This document shows, one piece after another, positions 1-8,666 of a DNA stretch of 64,000 bases. Both the position numbers and the translations under genes were made by a program. Each line of letters opens with the position of its first letter. Within the stretch, counting starts at the first letter, position 1. The notes beneath the pieces were generated by a model. It searched no databases. It was given only the letters and a program-made list of their open reading frames with translations, and was not told the DNA's origin. This DNA is from Hanleya hanleyi. Taxonomy: Eukaryota > Mollusca > Polyplacophora > Lepidopleurida > Hanleyidae. Where the stretch lies: positions 1-64,000 of the forward strand of contig JAVTVY010018842.1 in assembly GCA_036873755.1 (NCBI GenBank), in the 5' to 3' direction.

Positions 1-187
1 AGTTGTAGTAGTCATCGACAGCTGTCTGGACTATCTCTCGCTGAAGAGAGACAGGGCGCTCACCTTCCTGCGCTTGCGCGTCCGAAGGGCCCACTTTGTC
101 TGTTGACAAATCGACATCGTCCGTTTCCTCGTCCCTCCTCGTTTCTGTCTCGTCGAGACGGCCGGTATCAACATCATAGTCCGCCAT
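1..187 (-). CDS. Acidic protein of the viral element, 3' end cut by window edge
   Basis: An open - strand frame begins at ATG 187-185 and stays open for 62 codons to the window edge. The visible N-terminus starts MADYDVDTGRLDETETR and is rich in Asp, Glu and Thr, so probably disordered. Product not recognised. It is divergent from the capsid-like gene at 237 with only 49 bp between the starts, so the two probably share a bidirectional promoter. By position it may be another virion protein, but nothing in the visible residues shows this. Confidence 0.5.
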   Translation of the reverse strand, partial: MADYDVDTGRLDETETRRDEETDDVDLSTDKVGPSDAQAQEGERPVSLQREIVQTAVDDYYN

Positions 188-211
188 ATTGAATAGTCCG
201 CCATATTGAAT
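178..211. repeat. 17-bp tandem duplication in divergent promoter
   Basis: The 17-mer TAGTCCGCCATATTGAA occurs twice head to tail between the two divergent genes. The left copy contains the start codon of the leftward gene. The duplication supplies a second out-of-frame ATG 16 bp upstream on the - strand, which makes the start of that gene uncertain. Confidence 0.7.
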
Positions 212-236
212 AGACACAGCTTATCACTTCAACAAG

Positions 237-1526
237 ATGGCTTCTTCACAATACGGTCGCAAGCTTAATCCCTACCGCAGACTTCGCGAGCCACTTGGGA
301 TCAAGGGGGTTCGCCAGGCAGTTGTGATCACAAACAACCCCAGCACTATCGATCAGAACCAACAGCTACTGGTGCGCTTTCCCAATCTCGGAACGAACGA
401 TGTTATCGTTCCGGGGACCGCCCGCCTCGCCTTCAACATCGAGCTGAAATCATCCGACGTGAATCGAACCGTGGTTCAGAATTTGGGCCGCGCAATCATA
501 AGGAAGACAACAATCAAAATCAGCGGCAATGAGGTTATGAGCATTGACGACTCCGACGTATACTACTCCTATCGCGACCTGTGGAAAACATCCAACGAGC
601 GCGATAATGCAGCCTACCAGGGTATAGATACTGGCAGAACCCAGAACACGACAAAGCTTCGGGTTGGTGCCGGCGATGCTGAAAACAAGAAAACAGATAA
701 AGCCATAGCGCGGGCATACGGCAACCGCTTCTTTGTCCCGCTTGACTTCGAGTTGCTGAACAGCCACATGCCTTTCTACCAAAGTGCGCTTGGTGATCGT
801 CTGGAGTACGAACTGACATTCAACGACTACAGTCGCGTGATCGTCGCAGAGGATGATGAAGCTGCCAGTTACAATATTGAAAACATCTGCCTGGAGTTCG
901 AAATGGTCACGCAGAATGATCTCGCTAGATTGATCCGAACCCAGTATGCAGGACGCCTAGCCATCCTCTACGACAGGGTGCTCCGTCACCGCAAACTGAC
1001 ACGTAACAAGTCTGACACTCTCTGGAACATCAACCTGAACGTGCCCGCTCGCAGCATGAAGGGCATTCTTATGCTGTTCGAAGAACCTGCCCCCTGGAAT
1101 CGCGACACTGAGGACTTCTATAATCCGCTCATCACGAAGGTAGAGGTGTGCATCGAGGGGGTGCCGAATCAGCTGTACAGTCAAGGACTGAGAGCGCACC
1201 AGCTGTGGGATGAGACCAAGAAAGAGTTCGCAGCCGGTAGTAAACGTCAATCCGAGGTTGCAATGGTCGCAAAAGACCTGGGTCTGGCAGACGTCTCCCT
1301 GGGGGAGTTCCTGACCACAAAATATGCACTATGGCTGGATCTGCGAGCCACGGACGATGACGGACTACATGGGAGCGGCCGAAGAGTGGTGAATACCAGC
1401 GAGGGCATCACCATCCAGATCACAAAGGAAGCAGAGGCGGCCGGCGCATTGAACGTTTATCTGTACATCGTCATGGATGCACAAATGAATATCGAGGATG
1501 GCCGACTCAAAGAAGTGCTCAATTAA
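237..1526 (+). CDS. Probable major capsid protein (Polinton-like virus type)
   Basis: This 429-residue soluble protein has no membrane segment and a basic N-terminus (MASSQYGRKLNPYRRLREP), followed by beta-rich sequence. It would assemble the icosahedral shell. I recognise it as the family annotated in invertebrate genomes as 'F54H12.2-like', which accompanies the integrase found downstream here; that family is thought to be capsid-like (recalled). The length is modest for a double-jelly-roll major capsid protein, so a penton or minor capsid role is the main alternative. The start is the first ATG after the divergent intergenic region (context ACAAGATGG). The stop overlaps the start of the ATPase gene by 29 bp in another frame, suggesting coupled expression. 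The frame is intact over its full length. Confidence 0.65.
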   Translation: MASSQYGRKLNPYRRLREPLGIKGVRQAVVITNNPSTIDQNQQLLVRFPNLGTNDVIVPGTARLAFNIELKSSDVNRTVVQNLGRAIIRKTTIKISGNEVMSIDDSDVYYSYRDLWKTSNERDNAAYQGIDTGRTQNTTKLRVGAGDAENKKTDKAIARAYGNRFFVPLDFELLNSHMPFYQSALGDRLEYELTFNDYSRVIVAEDDEAASYNIENICLEFEMVTQNDLARLIRTQYAGRLAILYDRVLRHRKLTRNKSDTLWNINLNVPARSMKGILMLFEEPAPWNRDTEDFYNPLITKVEVCIEGVPNQLYSQGLRAHQLWDETKKEFAAGSKRQSEVAMVAKDLGLADVSLGEFLTTKYALWLDLRATDDDGLHGSGRRVVNTSEGITIQITKEAEAAGALNVYLYIVMDAQMNIEDGRLKEVLN

Positions 1527-2940
1527 TGGCGCAGCCCCGCTGCTTCCCAAAGACCCCCACTCCGCTATTATATGTGGCCAGACAGGGTGTGGTAAAACTG
1601 TTTTCGCCCTTGACCTGCTCGAAGGCCACTTCCGTGGTGTCTTTGAGCACACCGTCATCCTTTATCCCACGATTCGCTACAACAGCACCTACCTAGCCCG
1701 ACATTGGGTCTGGGCTGACCCAGAGATCTACATAGTCGACCCCGGCGAGCGTCTCCACGACTATCTGCGAGCATTCTATCGCCTATTTGCCGGAGAACAC
1801 ACTTTGTACATCATTGATGACTGTGCCGCAAGCAAGGCTCTAACCAAAAAGAAAGACAGGCTGTCTGAGCTAGCCTTCAGTGGCCGCCACACAGAGCAGA
1901 GCGTTTGGGTGCTGACCCAGAAGTACAACTCGGTCTTGAAGGATCTACGAGAGCAGACGCGATGGTGCGCCCTGTTTCACTGTAAGGACCGCGATTCTTT
2001 TGAAGAGTGCCTCCGCGAGAACGATGTTATTCCAACAAGAGATGGGCGACTCAAAACTAGGGCGCTGCTGGCAGAGACAAAACATGCAAAACTCCTGTTA
2101 AAAACTGACCAGCCGGCTGCATATATGGTCGTAATGTGGGAAGTGCTACTGCTTTGCCAGATTCTTACTCTCGGAGCCTTTGTGTATATCATCTACGAAT
2201 ATACTAAGTTGAAGAGATACGTAAGTCATAGTATCAACCTTTGCCAGCGGTACGCGCAAGTGATACGGGCCACGCACGTAGCAAACATGGATTGCGATGA
2301 GATTATTGACGAGATGTTGGAAGAAAAGGCCGGCGGTCGTGCAGCCAAGGCGGCTACATCTAGTTGCCACGACGGCGCGGCAGCCGGAGCCGCAAGGTCT
2401 CGATCTAGCTCCGTAGGAGCCGACGGGATCACTATTGCTAGTAAACGCGAAAGACTAGCAGCGTTGGCCGCCGGAGGACAGGCCAAGGAGTACATGGGGA
2501 GGGTCATTACACCGAACCAGGTCGAAAGCCTGGACGATGGAGAAGTTGACAAGCTGTATGCTCGCTATGAAGCGTGCTTGGGAGCTAAGATGACCAAGAC
2601 CTTGGGGACAGCTGCACTTCAGCTCTATGCCATGGCAGCCAGCTCTTTGCTCCCCATTCCATCTGAAAATCAGTCAAAGCTCGTTGCTGACCTAGAAGAT
2701 GATCCCTTCGTTGAGCATGCGCTAAGCAATGCTACCTGTCAGCTATACCACCGCTTTGGAATGCTCTTAGCACCCCTGACCACATTCCTTACCACTGTTA
2801 AACACTGCCAACTTGGACACACATGCCCCAGGACATATGCGTCTACGTTCGATGATGACGGAGGTACTGGAACCACAAGCGAATCAGCCACCGGTGACAG
2901 TGACTCGACAGACCCTCAGTCAGGAAGGGACAGCGCCTGA
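1498..2940 (+). CDS. A32/FtsK-HerA-type packaging ATPase fused to a second membrane-anchored domain
   Basis: Residues 1-210 are a P-loop ATPase of the viral genome-packaging type. Walker A is GQTGCGKT at 27-34, Walker B is LYIIDD at about 103-108, and a downstream Gln-containing stretch (VWVLTQ) fits the sensor motif. It would pump viral DNA into capsids. From about residue 213 a different protein starts: a hydrophobic segment (WEVLLLCQILTLGAFVYIIY), a low-complexity Ala/Ser/Arg linker, then a conserved-looking helical domain (about 330-450) and an acidic Ser/Thr tail. The junction has Met codons at 210 and 213, where a separate gene would be expected to start. The fusion may therefore result from loss of an ATPase stop codon, or be real. 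The second domain is unassigned; a minor virion or membrane role is inference only. Confidence 0.75.
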   Translation: MADSKKCSINGAAPLLPKDPHSAIICGQTGCGKTVFALDLLEGHFRGVFEHTVILYPTIRYNSTYLARHWVWADPEIYIVDPGERLHDYLRAFYRLFAGEHTLYIIDDCAASKALTKKKDRLSELAFSGRHTEQSVWVLTQKYNSVLKDLREQTRWCALFHCKDRDSFEECLRENDVIPTRDGRLKTRALLAETKHAKLLLKTDQPAAYMVVMWEVLLLCQILTLGAFVYIIYEYTKLKRYVSHSINLCQRYAQVIRATHVANMDCDEIIDEMLEEKAGGRAAKAATSSCHDGAAAGAARSRSSSVGADGITIASKRERLAALAAGGQAKEYMGRVITPNQVESLDDGEVDKLYARYEACLGAKMTKTLGTAALQLYAMAASSLLPIPSENQSKLVADLEDDPFVEHALSNATCQLYHRFGMLLAPLTTFLTTVKHCQLGHTCPRTYASTFDDDGGTGTTSESATGDSDSTDPQSGRDSA

Positions 2941-3331
2941 TAAAAAGAACCCTAAAAAGGTGGAAGCGGGACGAAAGGGCGCTGCCGCGCGAAAGGCCAA
3001 ACAAGAACGACTGAAGATGGAGCTCAGGGAGATCAAGGAACGTCTTGCTCCCACAGGGATGGCACAGGCTGCCGAGACGACCACCACTAACACCGAACCG
3101 ACCGTCGAAAACTCACGGAGTGCTGGACCACAGTGGGCTCCTTATATACTATGCAGTCTAGGAATTGCAGGGGCTCTGCTCGTGGGATACAGGTTGCGCT
3201 CGCGTGCACTTTCAGGATCGCCGCTTGTGAGAGAACCAATCGATCGTCGAGCGGCAGCGCGCCTGACGCCAGTCGTCCCGACCGAAGCTACAGGGGCCGA
3301 GCATTTAAAGGATCCTTTCCGTATGCAATAA
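2813..3331 (+). CDS. Small single-pass membrane protein of the viral element
   Basis: Open frame of 172 codons overlapping the end of the ATPase-fusion gene by 128 bp in another frame. The true start may be a later Met (M14/M15, near 2852-2855). Layout: a short polar N-terminus; a strongly basic helical region with coiled-coil character (GRKGAAARKAKQERLKMEL); a Thr-rich linker; one transmembrane helix (WAPYILCSLGIAGALLVGY, about residues 107-125); and a basic tail. I do not recognise the family. Its position between packaging ATPase and integrase suggests a virion or membrane-associated protein. Confidence 0.55.
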   Translation: MDTHAPGHMRLRSMMTEVLEPQANQPPVTVTRQTLSQEGTAPDKKNPKKVEAGRKGAAARKAKQERLKMELREIKERLAPTGMAQAAETTTTNTEPTVENSRSAGPQWAPYILCSLGIAGALLVGYRLRSRALSGSPLVREPIDRRAAARLTPVVPTEATGAEHLKDPFRMQ

Positions 3332-3388
3332 TGAAGATGTCAGCCAGGCAATAACAGTAGCCGCACCAGCGGGAACAGCGTACAAAAC

Positions 3389-3811
3389 ATGGCCTCGATT
3401 GCCTTGCTATTGGGTGGAGCTCTGGTCAATGCTCTTGCCTTCAGTGGGTCGAATTACCTCTTTTCAATGTTTCGAAGTTCGGGTCTTGACGAAGAGCGCA
3501 AACGTCATGACAAGGCTATAGAACAGCTCCAGGCTACACGGGATGCATGGACAAAAAAGCGAACCGAAAGGCTTGACTGGATAAACGAAGAGCTCCGACT
3601 ACAGGGACACGCCGTTCGCACATTCCATGACGTCGATGCCGCAATCCGCGAGTACTCACAAGTCACGGGCAAAATACTTGACCCTCTCGGCCCAGAGCCA
3701 CGTCTTTCAGACATGTACGTACCTTCAGGTAACCAAAAAGACCGGGAGATCGCCTTTGTCATTCTAGGAATGGGCGTGACGGGGCTCGTAGCCTATAAGG
3801 TAGGCTTGTAG
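3389..3811 (+). CDS. Small two-membrane-segment protein with central coiled coil
   Basis: A 140-residue protein. Residues 1-28 are hydrophobic (MASIALLLGGALVNALAFSG onward), residues 35-65 are charged and helical (DEERKRHDKAIEQLQATRDA), and the last 20 residues form a second hydrophobic segment (IAFVILGMGVTGLVAYKVGL). The two-anchor, coiled-coil layout would suit a virion-internal or membrane-remodelling protein, but I do not recognise the family and assign no function. The gap to the upstream gene is 57 bp, and the frame is intact. Confidence 0.6.
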   Translation: MASIALLLGGALVNALAFSGSNYLFSMFRSSGLDEERKRHDKAIEQLQATRDAWTKKRTERLDWINEELRLQGHAVRTFHDVDAAIREYSQVTGKILDPLGPEPRLSDMYVPSGNQKDREIAFVILGMGVTGLVAYKVGL

Positions 3812-3910
3812 CCTAGTAGAGCCCATCTTGTGTGCACAAGGCCAGTTGCCACGCACACTAGCAATATAGAGACTTTCACCTCTTGGAATGTCGGCACGAC
3901 AGCAGCTACA

Positions 3911-4936
3911 ATGGGTCGTGAAACGAAAAAGCTATCCCAACGCCTCGCGGGGCACTACTACAGCCCGAGCGGTTACTGGAAGGGGCTAGCGGCTATCAAG
4001 AACCTCGCCGCAGCAGCCAGGGTCTCCGAAGATATGGCCCGAATATGGCTCAAGAAGTAGGCCATTTGGCAGATTTATCTTCCGCGCCCTCGCCATGTTC
4101 CACGCCCGCGTTTTGGTGTGAAGATGCCGAACGAGGTTCATCAAGCCGACCTGCTCTTTCTACCACACGACCGCTTCCCCCGTGGTCGCAAAACCTACAA
4201 GTATGCGCTCACGCTTGTAGATGTTGCATCGCGCTACAAGGAGGCCGAGCCTCTGGCCACAAAAGAAGCCAAAGAGGTCGCTGACGCTCTCTCCCGCATC
4301 TACAAGCGGAGCCCTCTTAGCTGGCCGAAGCTTCATCAGGTTGACCCTGGGCGCGAGTTTATGGGCGCGGTGAGCCAGCTACTGGCCAAGCATGACGTTT
4401 CTGTCAGACGCGGTCGTGTGGACATTCATCGAGACCAGGGGATCGTGGAGCGCTTTAACCGGACCCTGGCTGAGCGGTTGTTTGGGCACCAATACGCCCA
4501 GGAGATGCGACTTCCGTCGGGGGCGCGTTCAACGAAGTGGGTGGCTCGACTGCCTGCCGTCGTTAGGGCCCTGAACGGAGAAGTGACCCGCCTCACCGGT
4601 AAGAAGCCTAAGGATGCCATCAAGCTGGTGGCTGTGACACAAAAGCCTTCTTCTGTTGTTGCTGGTCGCCCCATTGGTCTCAAAGAGGAAAAGCTTCCCT
4701 CTGGTGTTGGCGTTCGGTACCTATACCAGGATGGCGAGCTGGAGGGTGGAAGACGCCGTGCGACTGATCCAGTGTGGTCCCTCCAGGTGTACCGACTTGG
4801 ACGCTCGGTCTCGAAGCCTGATGAGCCTGTCCTGTATTATCTGCAAGATGGTCCTGCTCGTGGGTTTGTCCGGAAAGAGCTCCTTGCGGTGCCTCCTGAT
4901 ACCCAGCTGCCGCCGGATGGCGTGCTTGCTCGCTGA
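3911..4936 (+). pseudogene. Retroviral-type DDE integrase (rve) with one in-frame amber codon
   Basis: One reading frame from ATG 3911 to the stop at 4936 encodes an integrase, interrupted only by TAG at 4058-4060. The first 49 codons are an N-terminal helical region. The catalytic core follows with Asp in HQADLLF, Asp in HQVDPGREF and Glu in IVERFNRTL; the second and third are 34 residues apart, the usual DX35E-like spacing. A C-terminal chromatin/DNA-binding-like segment ends with RGFVRKELLAVPP. This is the integrase recurrently linked to 'F54H12.3-like' genes (recalled). It would insert element DNA into the host genome. A shorter product could start at the Met at 4118 or 4124, just before the first catalytic Asp, but would lack the N-terminal region. 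The 3' end overlaps the convergent polymerase-fusion frame. Confidence 0.85.
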
Positions 4937-5455
4937 GTACCTCACCCCCTCGTTTTCGGTTGCACTCTAGGCAACAGAGGCGCACATTTCCCTTGCAGTG
5001 CCCCTTGCTGTTATCCAGCCTGTCTACACTGAACTGCTGCGTGTCTTTGGGTTCGTAGGCCCAGAGCATTTCGATACTGCACGCAGCGCAGCGATTCTCT
5101 TGGCTCTCTTTGAGCCGCAGGACGTAGTCCACCTTGAGATTGAAACCATGGTTTTTAGCATGGTCCTGGCGCTTGTAGGACACAAGCTTCTTCTGGATGG
5201 CCTTCCTAATGTCGTGCTCTGTGGGTTGCCTGACCTCAGTACCCTTTACTGGTGGACAGGTTACCCGTTCTAGCTGGTGCGTATACTCCACACGGGACAC
5301 GGCCAGGTATACTAGGTTGGACCACTGGAGATAGTCGTCGATGATCCAGACCTTCTGCGGATTGTGGATGGTGAGACCTTGCGAAGAATGTACTGTCAGC
5401 ACATAGCCGAGGCGCCAGTCATCAGATTGTATCGCCCCCTCCACAGCCTCCTTTT
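4680..5455 (-). pseudogene. Segment 3 of fusion: helicase C-terminal motifs and HNH domain
   Basis: After the second frameshift the frame carries helicase superfamily 1 signatures (LGYVLTVHSSQGLTI and NLVYLAVSRVEYTHQ), a basic linker, and an HNH-like domain: a CxxC knuckle (RCAAC), VDRLDNSKGHCKGNVRL, and a second CxxC (CLEC) followed by NRKRGG. This matches the HNH fold seen in homing and phage endonucleases, with Asp-Arg where many have His. The final roughly 85 residues are antisense to integrase codons and Gln/His/Pro-rich, so probably read-through beyond the original end. Confidence 0.65.
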
Positions 5456-6670
5456 GTGACATATTCGACGTCATTGAGGACGAGCTCTTCTTTTCGATCT
5501 GTGCCTGGTATGGTGACCATTATATTCTGTTTCCTGCTGTCTTTGGGGTGGTATAGCAGCGGTACAGGGGCTTCTGGGAATTTTTCCTTGTGTCTCTGGA
5601 GCAACAGCTCCTGAGCCCGGTCTCGGACCGTCTGGCGGCTGGTTAGGATAAGGTCCTCAGGCCTCCACCGCTCCACAAACCGGTCCCACCCTAGGCAACA
5701 CGGGAGTGCCTTTCGCATCTCCTGGCACTGGACCTTGTTAGTCTTGAGGCGGATGCGATTTTTTAGGGCTTTGACGTCTCTGCCTCTCATCTCCTTCGCG
5801 AGGCGGTGGGTCGGGGTGAACACCAGTGGGTCTCTCGCCCGGAAGAGCTCGATTGCTCTCGTGGTTTTTCCGCTACCCCCTCCGCCGTTGAGGTAGCTCA
5901 GCCGGTGTCGAGTCAAGGGGTCATCGTAGTGTGGCGCGGTGCTGGGTGGGAGGTTTTTCCGTTGCCTTATATACTCTATCTTGGGGAGGTATGCAGCGTG
6001 TTCCCGTGGCATGTACAGCTGCTCACCCTTGTCGCGCCACTGGGCTGGGGATACTGGTGGAAAGTATGGCTCATCGAGCAGACAACATGGGCACAATTCC
6101 GATCCACAGTCACAGTGTTTAGGGGCTACTCGGGGGTGTTTAGGGGCGACACCCCCGAGCTTGTGCAGCGCGGTCTTCTGGATATAGAGGCTGTCGGTGG
6201 CCACCCGGACAGCCTCCTCGGGTTCGAAACGCTGCAGCATAGCGACGAGGTTTATATGGGCATAGGCAAGCATGCTGGCCCTCAAGTGGGTGTACTGGGG
6301 CTGCGAGCCGTCGTAATATGTTAGAATGTGGCCTAATGGACATCTTTTGGGCGCGCCAACCAGGGTGCCGCTTCGGCGGGTGTCTCTCACGAGGAAGTCC
6401 AGCTCACCCTGGTCGGTCACAAGCCTCCGGGTTAGTCTTTTGCCATCGGCGTTGCTACCCTGTGTGAACTTTCCGATAATGCTGCAGCCCTGGTCGCGGT
6501 CCTTTGGAAGCCAGACCTCAGTTTGTTTCTTGAATGCGATGATAGCTTCACAGACCTTGAGGTTTTTCAGGAGACCAGACTCTGTAAGAAAGGCAAGCAG
6601 GGGCGTTGGGGCCCAGCCCTGCTCTGCGAAATGCCTTCCGAACCAGGCAGGGATGACGGGGTGGACTTTT
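5455..6670 (-). pseudogene. Segment 2 of fusion: polymerase motif C and helicase Walker A
   Basis: Continues polymerase sequence immediately after the first frameshift. GKFTQG may represent a motif-B-like region, and VRVATDSLYIQ gives the catalytic Asp of motif C. A Pro/Cys-rich linker with CDCGSELCPCC (possible metal-binding) leads to the helicase start (LNGGGGSGKTT). About 135 residues separate the P-loop from the second frameshift. In that stretch no acidic Walker B motif is visible, and the sequence passes abruptly from post-P-loop residues to a later helicase region. This suggests an internal deletion. Confidence 0.65.
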
Positions 6671-8021
6671 CTTCGAACTCCCATTCCTGGACCTCGGCAA
6701 AGCCGGTGCCGATATCCTGAGGAAGGGGGCCGTTAATCGAAACACGGGTCATGCGGTGGGTGGGGTGCCCAAACCGCTCGAAATATGGCTTAGCCTCACC
6801 TTTTCCTCGGAAGCTGGCGGGGTAACAGGCTTTCATGTCAATGCTGACGATGTCCCTCGTATCGTAGTCCATTGCATTCCACAGCCCGCCATGGCCGTGT
6901 TCCACACAGGCCTTCTGGATGTCGTCGAGGAGGCCGGACGGGGTCGGCTTCCAGCCGTTGTGCTCTTTTGGCATGATGCTGGCTGCGTGGTTCACGCCGA
7001 AGGCCCGGTCGGCCAGGGCCTCGTCGCCCAATATGGCACAGGCTTCTTGGAGTAAACGGTGGGCCTCCTGCGTTCGGAAGGTGCGACCGGCTTGGAGCAC
7101 AAACTGGTCGACGTTGAGCTGTTTATCTCCACCGCCGAGAAGCCAGACAGCTAGTGGCTCATCCTGAGTGGCATCTCTGATTGCTTCCCAGACATCGCCC
7201 TCGTAGATGTAGACCTGTCTGGTAGCGGGAAAGTGCAGGTCTTTGGACCAGGCGTGACCGTTGTGACAGATAAGTTCTATGGGCAGATGGTAACCTCTAC
7301 CATATTTGCCGCTGTTGTAGACGTCCTCGCCAGCAATGTCCCGCAGGATAATTGCACGTTTGAGGACCTTCTCAAGCCCTGCAACGTCCTCGACCGTGGC
7401 GCCTCTGTCATGGACCCTCACCTCCCACTCCTGTATTTTCTGCCTTCTCGTGGTGGTAAGGCCCTGACCCCTGAGGGCACCTTCGAAATGCTCCACCACT
7501 CTTTGCGCAACGCAGTTGAGGTCGCCATCTCTCATCGGGGCCAAATTAGCAGGATCTGGCTCTCTGAGCGGATAGAGGCCGTAAACGACTGCAGTGACAG
7601 GGTAGGCATTATTGTAGTAGACCTTGTCGATGCCGGTCAGAACACCGGGCGCAGTGATTCGGGTGAGCACGATCACATCCTGTCCCTTCTTTCTCTCAGT
7701 CCTCACTGGGTCGAACTTGTCTTCCACGACCCACCGCATCTCATCTAGACGACGCAGGAACTTTATCCTCATGATATATTCATCCCCAGGTAGGGCCCTG
7801 AGGAGCCTTGCTGCTCTCTCGTCTGTCATAATGGCGTCCACGTCGTCGATGCCCGGCGGCTCCATAACGCACCATGTAGAGAAGACCGCTGTGGCGCCGT
7901 CGACTTCGAATTCGTCTTTGGCGTCAATAATTATGTCAACCCACCGCTCGTCGGCCGGGAGCTGCACCGGGGGAGGAACCTGAGTGTCCAGGTCGAGGAA
8001 TGGCCTTTCGGGGGCTGGCAT
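6667..8021 (-). pseudogene. Segment 1 of fusion: polymerase N-terminal part and motif A
   Basis: Open from ATG 8021 to the first frameshift; beyond it the frame continues as out-of-register sequence to 6567. About 450 residues. The N-terminal 350 have no domain I can name, and no 3'-5' exonuclease motifs are obvious. The palm motif A (DIVSIDMKACYPASFRG) lies about 50 residues before the break. Adjacent His and Cys residues (ELICHNGHAWSKDLHFPATR) resemble the viral protein-primed or B-type polymerase variants carried by these elements, but this is not decisive. Confidence 0.7.
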
Positions 8022-8062
8022 TTTTGCAAGAATCTCAGGACCTTCCCGGCCGATCCGACTGG

Positions 8063-8413
8063 CTAGAGACTTGGGCCGCTTCCTCCTAGACCTCTTTCCG
8101 TGATTCGCCGCAGGTGCGGGAGCCGCTCGGTAGGTTTCTTTTGCACCCGCTGCGCATAGGCTCTGGCTCGCAGCGAGGCCGTGACCTCGTCGTCGAGTTG
8201 CCGCAGCTCACGGGCGCGCTGTCCTTTCTTACGGAAGTCTTCCATATCACCTCGAAGGGCGGAAAGCCTTCCAGTTTTACGCGCTCGAACGACTCTCTTT
8301 AGAAACTCGGCGGCGTGGGCCTCAGCGATCGCCCTAATGAGGTCGGGTTTGTTACCCGTGGAAGGCAGACCATATTGCTTTGCTAATGCGCGGAGCTCTT
8401 TGACTGTCTTCAT
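8063..8413 (-). CDS. SAP-domain DNA-binding protein
   Basis: A 116-residue basic protein. Residues about 3-37 (VKELRALAKQYGLPSTGNKP and following) form a SAP motif: two short helices with the conserved Leu pattern and Gly, which bind AT-rich DNA in chromatin proteins. The remaining 80 residues are highly charged and helical (Arg/Lys/Glu), ending in a basic tail. In this element it probably binds or condenses the viral genome, or targets chromatin; this is inference. It sits just upstream of the polymerase fusion on the same strand, with tandem repeats directly upstream of its ATG. Confidence 0.7.
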   Translation of the reverse strand: MKTVKELRALAKQYGLPSTGNKPDLIRAIAEAHAAEFLKRVVRARKTGRLSALRGDMEDFRKKGQRARELRQLDDEVTASLRARAYAQRVQKKPTERLPHLRRITERGLGGSGPSL

Positions 8414-8420
8414 CTGTAGG

Positions 8421-8666
8421 GTATACTAGGGTATACTAGGGTATACTAGGTGATAACATATCTCTAAATGGAATTTACATGGGGTCTTAGCCAGGCGTCG
8501 ACTCGGGTATACTAGGTGATAACATATCTCTAAATGGAATTTACATGGGGTCTATCTTAGCCAGGCGTCGAAACTCGGCCTGAAAGACACTTTCCTTCTG
8601 CCGCCAGGGGTCTATCTTAGCCAGGCGTCGAAACTCGGCCTGAAAGACCCTTTGCTTCTGCCGCCA
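8421..8666. repeat. Nested tandem duplications upstream of SAP gene
   Basis: Three layers are visible. A 10-mer GTATACTAGG occurs three times at 8421-8450. A block of about 66 bp (beginning GGTGATAACATATCTC) is present at about 8449-8500 and again at about 8515-8570. A 60-bp unit is repeated at 8547-8606 and 8607-8666. The first two layers form the 5' region of the SAP gene on the - strand; the 60-bp unit is coding and extends the neighbouring zinc-ribbon protein. Confidence 0.85.

Larger units (their letters stand above)
4680..8021 (-). pseudogene. DNA polymerase B - SF1 helicase - HNH nuclease fusion, two frameshifts
   Basis: Three - strand frames read as one protein of about 1,110 codons. 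Order: a long N-terminal region; family-B-like palm motif A (SIDMKACYPASF); motif C (VRVATDSLYIQ); a helicase P-loop (GGGGSGKTT); helicase C-terminal motifs (TVHSSQG, then NLVYLAVSRV); and an HNH-type zinc/nuclease segment (RCAAC...VDRLDN...CCLECNRKRG). One-base frameshifts lie in T-runs at 6667-6670 and 5452-5455 (+ strand). No helicase Walker B is evident. The start ATG is at 8021, 41 bp after the SAP gene stop. The last roughly 257 bp overlap the integrase C-terminus antisense, so the natural C-terminus may be earlier, soon after the HNH motif. It would replicate the element genome. Confidence 0.75.

Noticed and set aside
5806..7983. Long + strand frames opposite the polymerase fusion
   Set aside because: Shadows of the - strand gene; none shows a domain, and the - strand frames carry the polymerase and helicase motifs.
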